This document shows positions 1-5,881 of a DNA stretch of 8,953 nt, in pieces. Each line of letters begins with the position of its first letter. The first letter of the stretch is position 1. Origin of the DNA: Oscillospiraceae bacterium. Lineage in GTDB: Bacteria; Bacillota; Clostridia; Oscillospirales; Oscillospiraceae. The notes below the pieces were generated by a model that saw nothing but the letters and a program-made list of their open reading frames with translations, was not told where the DNA came from and did not search any database. Both the position numbers and the translations under genes were made by a program. The DNA is taken from positions 1 to 8,953 of the forward strand of contig JAQWCP010000037.1 of NCBI GenBank assembly GCA_028705905.1, written 5' to 3'.

Positions 1-1029
1 ACCAAGGATATGATTGCTGCTGTCTTGGGGGCCAAGTACAAAGTGCTAAAAACGGAGGGCAATTATAACAACGAAATTGGACTGCCACTGACTTTGCTTC
101 GGCTCAATAAAAGCCACCACTGTGCTGTTCTGGAAATGGGAATGAGCAGTTTCGGAGAGATTCAATATTTAAGTGAAATTGTAGAGCCTGACGTTGCCGT
201 GATTACCAATATTGGAGATGCACATATTGAATACCTGGGAAGCAGGGAAAATATTTTAAAGGCCAAATGCGAAGTGTTTTCTTTTATGAAACCAAATGCG
301 ACGGTGGTCTTGAATGGAGATGATCCCCTGTTGCGCACATTGGATGGAGGGTATCCTTTTCGCATGTTTTGGTGCGGCAAAGGAGAACAAAACGATTTCA
401 GTGCCAGCGAGATCAGCAGTGATGGAAGGGAAAACACATTTTGTCATATCAAGACGCCCCGCGGGGAATGGAATGCGGAAATCCCAGCGCTTGGGGATTA
501 TATGATTTACCCAGTACTGATGGCAACGGCTGTGGCGCAGAAATTTGGTTTGACAACAGAAGAAATCAATCAAGGCATTGCTGATTTTTCACCCACCAAG
601 ATGCGGATGAACATTTTACATCAAGCCAATGATATCACAATTTTAGATGATGCATATAATGCCAACCCCCAATCCATGCGAGCGGCAGTCGAAGTGCTGG
701 CCCAGACCAAGGGCGAGTATAAAATTGCCATTTTAGGCGATATGTTTGAATTAGGCCCATTGGCCCCCGTTTTGCATCGCGGCGTAGGGGAATATCTAGG
801 GAAAAAGGAGGTCGACTGTCTCGTTGCCATCGGCGAAATGGCAAAGGAGATCCACACGGCCGCATTGACGGCGGGGATCTCCCAGTCATTCTATTTCGAG
901 AGCAAAGAGGACGCATTCCCTATTTTGGAAACATTGGTTGGCCCATGTTGCACAATTTTGGTCAAGGCTTCAAGAGGGATGGCTTTTGAAGTCATCGTCA
1001 AAAAGCTAAAAGAATTAACGGCGGCTTAA
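1..1029 (+). CDS. murF: UDP-N-acetylmuramoyl-tripeptide--D-alanyl-D-alanine ligase MurF (5'-truncated by window edge)
   Basis: MurF joins D-Ala-D-Ala to the UDP-MurNAc-tripeptide using ATP, the final cytoplasmic step of peptidoglycan precursor synthesis. The frame is open from base 1, where it reads T-K-D. This matches the end of the MurF P-loop (GKT-T-T-K-D), so the N-terminal UDP-binding domain and most of Walker A lie off the left edge; the ATG at base 10 is internal and not the start. Motifs, numbered from that ATG: TEGNYNNEIGLP (15-26), the Glu of LEMG (42), ITNIGDAH (65-72), AKCEV with the lysine usually carbamylated (86), and TKMRM (196-200) plus DDAYNANPQSM (213-223) from the C-terminal ligase domain. 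The usual G-x-H-N/M-x-x-N-A segment reads GDYMIYPVL (162-170), losing a His and an Asn that are normally conserved. The gene ends with TAA inside the 3' end of convergent mtnA. The identity is secure. Confidence 0.96.
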   Translation, partial: TKDMIAAVLGAKYKVLKTEGNYNNEIGLPLTLLRLNKSHHCAVLEMGMSSFGEIQYLSEIVEPDVAVITNIGDAHIEYLGSRENILKAKCEVFSFMKPNATVVLNGDDPLLRTLDGGYPFRMFWCGKGEQNDFSASEISSDGRENTFCHIKTPRGEWNAEIPALGDYMIYPVLMATAVAQKFGLTTEEINQGIADFSPTKMRMNILHQANDITILDDAYNANPQSMRAAVEVLAQTKGEYKIAILGDMFELGPLAPVLHRGVGEYLGKKEVDCLVAIGEMAKEIHTAALTAGISQSFYFESKEDAFPILETLVGPCCTILVKASRGMAFEVIVKKLKELTAA

Positions 1030-2043
1030 AGCGGCGATATGCCGGTCAAATGGAGGGTATAGTACCCCCTGGTCTGTGATGATGCCAGTGAGAAGATGAT
1101 GAGGTGTGACGTCAAAGGCGGGATTGCATGTCAAAACGCCAACGGGTGTTGTCTGCACCCCGAAAAAGTTTAAAACTTCGTTTCCATCACGTTCTTCAAT
1201 GATAATTTGGCTACCGTCTTCTATGGAGAAGTCGATGGTGGAAACAGGAAGTGCCGTATAAAAAGGGATTCCATGGTACTGCGCCAGGATGGCCAGTGAA
1301 TATGTTCCAATCTTGTTTGCAAAATCGCCATTTGCTGCCATTCGGTCACATCCAAGCACAACCATTTGAATTTTCCCGGCGGCCATCATGGCGCCAGCCA
1401 TGTTGTCTGTCAGAACTGTAACCGGTATATTATCTTTTTGCAGCTCGTAGGCCGTGAGCCGCGCGCCTTGCAATAGCGGGCGTGTTTCATCTGCATAGAC
1501 CATGGAGACGCGTCCTTGTTTATGGGCTGCGCGGATCACGCCCAAGGCGGTACCATATCCTCCTGTGGCCAGGGCGCCGGCATTGCAATGGGTTAATATG
1601 CCGGCGTTTTCCGGCACTACATCTGCTCCAAAAGCCCCCATCCGCTGGTTCATTTGGATGTCCTCGTTGTGGATGGCGATGGCTTCTTCCAGCAAGGCAT
1701 CTAAAACAAGGGTTTCCTCTTTGGGTGAAAAGAGGAGACGTTTCATCCGTTCCAATGCCCAAGACAAGTTCACAGCGGTGGGTCTTGCGGCGTTTAGATC
1801 GCTAATCGCCTGGGACATTTGGGATACAAATAGCTCCCACGTATCTGACGCATACTGATGCGCTGCGAGAACAACAGCATAGGCCGCTGTAATGCCAATG
1901 GCGGGGGCACCGCGTACCACCATGGTAGAAATGGCATTTTTCACGTCCTGGTACCTGGTGTATGCCCGCCAGACCTCTTCCTGTGGAAGAGCCGTCTGAT
2001 CCAATAGATATAGCGTTTGATTGGAAAAGCGAATGGCTTCCAT
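1015..2043 (-). CDS. mtnA: S-methyl-5-thioribose-1-phosphate isomerase MtnA
   Basis: MtnA converts 5-methylthioribose-1-phosphate to 5-methylthioribulose-1-phosphate in methionine (methylthioadenosine) salvage. Some bacteria also use it in 5-deoxyribose disposal. The 342-residue product has the usual family length. It shows RGAPAIG (44-50), THCNAGALAT with the catalytic-type Cys153, ETRPLLQGARLTAYEL (186-201), GCDRMAANGD with the acid Asp233, NKIGTY (243-248) and a C-terminal NPAFDVTP (307-314). Together these separate it from related eIF2B-like and ribose-1,5-bisphosphate isomerases. The frame stays open upstream to 2109, but the ATG at 2043 is preceded by a strong AAAGGAGA (2058-2051) with a 7-base gap, and the family N-terminus begins here, so 2043 is chosen. 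It stands alone on its strand: no mtnK, mtnB or other salvage gene is visible. The leader is too short for a SAM riboswitch. Confidence 0.95.
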   Translation of the reverse strand: MEAIRFSNQTLYLLDQTALPQEEVWRAYTRYQDVKNAISTMVVRGAPAIGITAAYAVVLAAHQYASDTWELFVSQMSQAISDLNAARPTAVNLSWALERMKRLLFSPKEETLVLDALLEEAIAIHNEDIQMNQRMGAFGADVVPENAGILTHCNAGALATGGYGTALGVIRAAHKQGRVSMVYADETRPLLQGARLTAYELQKDNIPVTVLTDNMAGAMMAAGKIQMVVLGCDRMAANGDFANKIGTYSLAILAQYHGIPFYTALPVSTIDFSIEDGSQIIIEERDGNEVLNFFGVQTTPVGVLTCNPAFDVTPHHLLTGIITDQGVLYPPFDRHIAALSRR

Positions 2044-2061
2044 TCTATTATCTCCTTTTCT

Positions 2062-2090
2062 TTGTAAAGAGCTTTTCTTGATCTTACTCT
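2062..2090 (+). promoter_or_regulatory. Weak candidate promoter for the ABC-F operon
   Basis: TTGTAA (2062-2067), a 17-base spacer and TACTCT (2085-2090) form the best rightward sigma-A-like pair with room for a leader before the ATG at 2127. The -35 box matches 4 of 6 consensus positions and the -10 box only 3 of 6. Its -10 box would overlap the -10 box of the leftward mtnA promoter by two bases. An alternative, TTGATC (2078) with AAAAAT (2101), would place the transcript start almost on the ribosome binding site, so it is less likely. Treat it as a guess guided by context. Confidence 0.2.
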
Positions 2091-2109
2091 GATTTATGCA
2101 AAAAATCAA
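2081..2109 (-). promoter_or_regulatory. Candidate sigma-A promoter for mtnA
   Basis: Read on the minus strand, TTGATT (2109-2104) is followed after exactly 17 bases by TAAGAT (2086-2081). Each box matches 4 of 6 consensus positions. Transcription would begin near 2074, giving a leader of about 30 bases that contains the AAAGGAGA ribosome binding site. Position, spacing and the AT-rich setting support it; it was found by eye only. Confidence 0.45.
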
Positions 2110-2126
2110 TCTTAGAGGAATAATTC

Positions 2127-4001
2127 ATGATAGAAATTTCTGTTTCAGGGCTGACGAAGTCCTTTGAGCAGGAGAAGACGATTGTAGACCATGTGAGTTT
2201 TCAAATTCATTCGGGAGAACGAGTGGGCCTTTTGGGGTCAAACGGGGCGGGGAAAACCACCGTTTTTCGAATGCTTACTGGCGAAGTCGAACCGGACGAA
2301 GGAGAAATTGCAATTTCGGAAGGGCGACGTTTAGGTCTGATCTCCCAGATCCCTGTTTATCCGGAAGGATTTACAGTTTTGGATGTGCTAAAAACTGCGT
2401 TTCAAAGAGTGGATGCATTGGCGCAAGAATTAGAAGCGCTGACACAAGAAATGGCGCAGGAGGCCTCTCCTGCGCTTTTGGCCCGATATGACATAGTGTC
2501 TGATGCGTTTGAACGCGCGGGCGGGTATGAAACAACAGTTGCGTTAAATAAAGTGGCCTCCGGCTTGCAGATCCCTGAAGGAATGCGAATGCAACTTTTT
2601 GAAGATTTGTCTGGCGGGGAAAAAACAAGGGTGAATTTGGCGCGTCTCATTTTGGAAGACACTGATATTTTATTGTTGGACGAGCCAACCAACCATTTGG
2701 ATTTACGCGCAACGCAATGGTTGGAGGAGTACCTCCATTCCTTTCCCGGAGCCGTTTTGGCCATATCACACGATCGGTATTTTTTGGATCGTGTTGTAAG
2801 CCGTGTGATGGAATTGGAGACTGGGCAGCTTTCTTTTTATAGCGGCAATTACAGTTTTTATGTGGTTGAAAAAAAACGTCGGCTGGAAGAACAATGGCGC
2901 CGATATGAAAAAGAACAGGCGAAGATCAGTCAACTCTCTGCCACTGCCGAGCGAATGCACGGATGGGGCATCCAAAGCGTGAAGTTACAAAAGAGTGCGT
3001 TTGCTATCGAAAAACGAGTGGAGCGCATGCAAAAAACAGAGCGTCCCAAAAATCAAAAAACATTAAAATCACGTTTCGAAGAGCAGGCTTTTTATGGAGA
3101 TGAAGTGCTTTTAACCTATGGCCTTTCTATGGGTTTTGGCGAGAAAGTTTTGTTTCAGGATTTAAACTTAGAGGTCGTCGGCGGAGAGCGGATTGCCATT
3201 CTGGGTGACAACGGAACGGGGAAAACTACATTACTCAAGACGATTTTGGGCGAATATACACCAACAGCGGGCAAGTTTCGGTTGGGTCCCACAGTAAAAA
3301 TCGGATATTTGCCTCAAGTCGTCCACTTCTCCCATCCAGAACGCAATTTAGTGGACACTATGATTTATGAAGAAAACTGCTCCACGCAAGAGGCAAGGGA
3401 TCGCTTGGGTGCCTTTTTGTTCCAAGGAGAAGATGTGTTCAAGCCAGTGTCTGCCCTTTCAGGTGGAGAACAATCCCGCCTGCGCCTCTGTATGCTGATG
3501 GACGACAAAATCAACCTTTTGATTTTGGACGAACCAACCAATCATTTGGATCTACCCTCTCGGGAATGGATCGAGGAAGCCTTGGAGCAGTACACCGGCA
3601 GTTTGCTGTTTGTCTCTCACGACCGGTATTTTGTCAATCGGTTTGCCACCCGAATCTGGTATCTAGAGCCGGAAACCTTTTCTGATTTTCATGGGAACTA
3701 TATTGATTTCCAAGCGGCGAGAGAGCGAGAAGTACAAATTGAGCAGGCTGCAAAAGAAAAAAAACGCAAAAGTGCGCCTAAGAAAGAAAAGAAAAAAAGT
3801 GTAGAGAAACAGATTGCGGCTGTTGAACGAGAAATTGCAGTGGCGGAGGAAGCCAGTGTGGCATTGGATCACGCCATGGAAGAGGCAGCCTGCGATTATA
3901 AAAAATTAGAAGAAATTTATCAGGAAAGGGAACAGGCGGAGCGCCTGCTGGAGGAATTATATCAAAAATGGGAGATGCTAGGAGAGGAGACAGAAGAATA
4001 A
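2127..4001 (+). CDS. ABC-F family ATPase (Uup/YfmR-like architecture, probable ribosome-associated factor)
   Basis: This soluble protein of 624 residues carries two ATP-binding cassettes and no membrane segments, which marks the ABC-F class. Members bind the ribosomal E site and ease stalled translation or, in some cases, protect against antibiotics. Cassette 1 has Walker A GSNGAGKT (37-44), signature LSGGE (161-165), Walker B ILLLDE (181-186) and switch His215. Cassette 2 has GDNGTGKT (360-367), LSGGE (444-448), LLILDE (464-469) and His498. Both catalytic glutamates (186, 469) are present, so both sites look active. A charged interdomain linker (about 240-325) is the ABC-F hallmark. The tail (about 535-624) is Lys-rich, then a predicted coiled coil like the Uup C-terminal domain. 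AGAGGAA lies 6 bases before the ATG. Its 3' end overlaps the next gene by 34 bases. The exact subfamily cannot be fixed by eye; a resistance role is possible but not indicated. Confidence 0.93.
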   Translation: MIEISVSGLTKSFEQEKTIVDHVSFQIHSGERVGLLGSNGAGKTTVFRMLTGEVEPDEGEIAISEGRRLGLISQIPVYPEGFTVLDVLKTAFQRVDALAQELEALTQEMAQEASPALLARYDIVSDAFERAGGYETTVALNKVASGLQIPEGMRMQLFEDLSGGEKTRVNLARLILEDTDILLLDEPTNHLDLRATQWLEEYLHSFPGAVLAISHDRYFLDRVVSRVMELETGQLSFYSGNYSFYVVEKKRRLEEQWRRYEKEQAKISQLSATAERMHGWGIQSVKLQKSAFAIEKRVERMQKTERPKNQKTLKSRFEEQAFYGDEVLLTYGLSMGFGEKVLFQDLNLEVVGGERIAILGDNGTGKTTLLKTILGEYTPTAGKFRLGPTVKIGYLPQVVHFSHPERNLVDTMIYEENCSTQEARDRLGAFLFQGEDVFKPVSALSGGEQSRLRLCMLMDDKINLLILDEPTNHLDLPSREWIEEALEQYTGSLLFVSHDRYFVNRFATRIWYLEPETFSDFHGNYIDFQAAREREVQIEQAAKEKKRKSAPKKEKKKSVEKQIAAVEREIAVAEEASVALDHAMEEAACDYKKLEEIYQEREQAERLLEELYQKWEMLGEETEE

Positions 4002-4756
4002 AAAGGCAAAAAGCGCGTTTGATAGCTGCCGCCGTCATTATTTTCGTAGGCTTGATACTGCGATTTCTGAGCATTGGGGGCATGCAGTTTTCTTTTTATA
4101 TCTGTTGCGGGATTTCCTTCCTGCTTTTGCTTTGGAGCGGAATCGATACGTTGGAACGGTTTGGGAAGAAGAAGTTGAGCCATGTTTGCAAAGGCTTTTT
4201 GACGCTTTTGATTTTAGCGGGTAGTGCCATGCTCTTCGTAGCGGAGGCGTTCGTGATTTCCGGTGCGCATACGGAAATGGGGAAAAAGGCAGACTGTATT
4301 TTGATTTTAGGCGCAGGGGTCAACGGTTCGACACTGTCTCTTTCCCTGCAAAGCCGATTGGATACAGCATTGGCTTATCTAAAGGACCATCCATCCTTGC
4401 CCATCGTTGTGTCTGGCGGGCAAGGATCGGGAGAGGATATTTCGGAGGCGGAAGCAATGCGCCGCTATTTGACAGACCACGGCATCCCGAACGATCAAAT
4501 CTATGTGGAGGATCAATCGCGCAACACAGCCGAAAATATGCAGTTTTCCAAAGCGTTGATGGAAAGGGAACAGATAAACCATCAAACAGTGGCGGTGGTA
4601 TCCAACGAATTTCATCTATATCGGGCAAAGCGTTTGGCCGCGTCAACTGGGATTCAAGCCATTGGCGTTGCAGCAGAAACACCGTATCTGATGTTGCGTG
4701 TGAACTATTTTATACGGGAGGCTTTTGCTTTGTTGCAGCAAGCGGTATTTTCTTAA
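3968..4756 (+). CDS. YdcF/SanA/ElyC-like DUF218 membrane protein
   Basis: A 262-residue protein with a short basic N-terminus (RRGDRRIKRQKAR), three predicted membrane helices (about 18-36, 41-58, 76-98) and a DUF218 domain (about 108-245). Domain motifs visible are ILILGAGVNG (111-120), VVSGGQGSGEDISEAEAM (147-164), EDQSRNTAENM (181-191) and SNEFHLYRA (212-220). The family includes E. coli YdcF, SanA and ElyC. SanA and ElyC are linked to envelope integrity, but no reaction is firmly established, so none is assigned here. The topology suggests that the DUF218 domain follows the third helix outside the membrane. The start at 3968 lies inside the ABC-F gene; GGAGGA (3950-3955) is 12 bases upstream, a rather long gap. 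A TTG at 4019, just past the ABC-F stop, is the alternative start, but it would remove the basic N-terminus. The overlap suggests translational coupling to the ABC-F gene. Confidence 0.85.
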   Translation: MGDARRGDRRIKRQKARLIAAAVIIFVGLILRFLSIGGMQFSFYICCGISFLLLLWSGIDTLERFGKKKLSHVCKGFLTLLILAGSAMLFVAEAFVISGAHTEMGKKADCILILGAGVNGSTLSLSLQSRLDTALAYLKDHPSLPIVVSGGQGSGEDISEAEAMRRYLTDHGIPNDQIYVEDQSRNTAENMQFSKALMEREQINHQTVAVVSNEFHLYRAKRLAASTGIQAIGVAAETPYLMLRVNYFIREAFALLQQAVFS

Positions 4757-4793
4757 ACGAAGCAGTAGAAAGAGGGAAGGGGTATTATCACGT

Positions 4794-5879
4794 ATGCTGG
4801 AAAAACTAAAACAGATTGAAGTGCATTATATAGATTTAGAGCAGCAGCTCGCGCTGCCGGAGGTCTACACGGATCCCGCCCGCGTGGCGAAAATTGCAAA
4901 AGAGCAGAAAGAAATGGCTCCGGTGATTGAGCATTATCGAAAATATCGTAGCGTGGAGCACACAATGGAGGAAGCAAAGGAGCTTCTTAGCGGCGGGAAT
5001 CTGGATCCCGATTTTAAGGAAATGGTACAAGAAGAATTGGGAGAAGCCAAAAAGAAAATGGACATTCTGCGGGAAGAATTGAAAATTCTCCTTTTGCCCC
5101 GCGACCCCAATGATGAGAAAAATGTCATTGTGGAAATCCGCGGAGGCGCCGGCGGAGAAGAGGCAGCGCTCTTTGCCAATTCTCTCTACCGGATGTACAG
5201 CATGTATGCAGAGCGCAATCGGTGGCACGGGGAAGTGCTGAGCCTCAATGAAACGGAATTGGGCGGAGCGAAAGAAATCAGTTTCCTCATTGAGGGCAAC
5301 GGCGCTTATTCTCGATTGAAATTTGAATCTGGAGTGCATCGTGTTCAGCGCGTGCCCGATACGGAATCCGGAGGAAGAGTGCATACTTCCACGGTGACAG
5401 TGGCTGTCCTGCCAGAAGCGGAAGATGTGGAATTGGAGATCAACCCCACAGATTTGCAGATTGATACCTTTCGGGCCTCCGGCGCTGGTGGACAGCATGT
5501 CAACAAAACAGAATCTGCCATCCGTATTACCCATTTGCCAACGGGACTGGTGGTGGAATGCCAAGATGAACGGAGCCAGCACAAAAATCGTGAAAAAGCG
5601 ATGAAGGTGTTGCGGTCTAAGCTTTTGGAAGCGGAACGGGAAAAGCAGGCCTCCGCCATCGCGGCAGAACGCAAGTCTCAGGTGGGAACCGGCATGCGCA
5701 ATGAGCGCATCCGCACATATAACTTCCCACAAGGACGTGTGACCGATCACCGGATCGGTTTGACACTGTATAAAATTGATGCCATTATGGATGGCGATTT
5801 GGATGACTTAATCGACGCGCTGGTGACGGCAGATCAGGCGGAGAAGCTGAGTACCGGTGGAGACACGGATGGGGAATAA
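4794..5879 (+). CDS. prfA: Peptide chain release factor 1 (RF1)
   Basis: RF1 recognises UAA and UAG stop codons and triggers release of the finished peptide. The product has 361 residues, the usual size. The stop-codon-reading tripeptide is PDT (188-190) within RVQRVPDTESGGR. This fits the P-x-T pattern of RF1 and excludes RF2, which has SPF. The catalytic loop GAGGQHVNKTESA contains GGQ (232-234), the glutamine of which is normally methylated by PrmC. The C-terminal segment RNERIRTYNFPQGRVTDHR (302-320) is also typical. The frame is open back to 4725, but the family N-terminus begins at the ATG at 4794, with AAGGGG (4777-4782) 11 bases upstream, so that start is chosen. It lies 37 bases after the DUF218 gene and 2 bases before the Sua5-CoaE gene. 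The prmC gene that is often adjacent in Firmicutes is not next to it here. Confidence 0.97.
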   Translation: MLEKLKQIEVHYIDLEQQLALPEVYTDPARVAKIAKEQKEMAPVIEHYRKYRSVEHTMEEAKELLSGGNLDPDFKEMVQEELGEAKKKMDILREELKILLLPRDPNDEKNVIVEIRGGAGGEEAALFANSLYRMYSMYAERNRWHGEVLSLNETELGGAKEISFLIEGNGAYSRLKFESGVHRVQRVPDTESGGRVHTSTVTVAVLPEAEDVELEINPTDLQIDTFRASGAGGQHVNKTESAIRITHLPTGLVVECQDERSQHKNREKAMKVLRSKLLEAEREKQASAIAAERKSQVGTGMRNERIRTYNFPQGRVTDHRIGLTLYKIDAIMDGDLDDLIDALVTADQAEKLSTGGDTDGE

Positions 5880-5881
5880 AC

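Larger units (their letters stand above)
2044..2126. other. Divergent intergenic region between mtnA and the ABC-F operon
   Basis: This 83-base AT-rich gap is the only intergenic stretch over 40 bases in the window. It must carry the start signals for both mtnA (leftward) and the five-gene rightward cluster, unless the latter is driven from elsewhere. It holds the mtnA ribosome binding site (2051-2058) and a good leftward promoter candidate. It also holds the rightward ribosome binding site AGAGGAA (2114-2120), 6 bases before the ATG at 2127. I see no terminator hairpin, riboswitch-like fold or clear operator palindrome. Confidence 0.8.

Noticed and set aside
1052..1070. Inverted repeat GGGTA-TAG-TACCC as a terminator for murF.
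   Set aside because: It lies within the mtnA coding region, has only five clean pairs and no T-tract follows on either strand. It is probably chance codon sequence.
2044..2109. Upstream extension of mtnA to the ATG at 2109.
   Set aside because: The extra 22 residues do not match the family N-terminus, and the strong AAAGGAGA site serves the ATG at 2043.
3757..3798. A8 (3757-3764) and A7 (3792-3798) runs in the ABC-F gene as possible programmed slippage sites.
   Set aside because: They encode the Lys-rich segment common before the Uup-like coiled coil. The zero frame continues through an intact C-terminal domain, and no stimulatory structure was evident.
4725..4793. Upstream extension of prfA to 4725.
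   Set aside because: It would overlap the DUF218 gene and add 23 residues not found in RF1. The ATG at 4794 gives the standard RF1 length.
5355..5363. RF1 tripeptide reads PDT rather than the E. coli PAT, suggesting altered stop-codon reading.
   Set aside because: The RF1 pattern is P-x-T with a variable middle residue (B. subtilis has PET), so PDT is within normal variation.
4836..5750. Long minus-strand open frame (304 codons) opposite prfA.
   Set aside because: It is a shadow of the strongly recognisable prfA. Its translation is rich in Phe, His and Cys and shows no domain.
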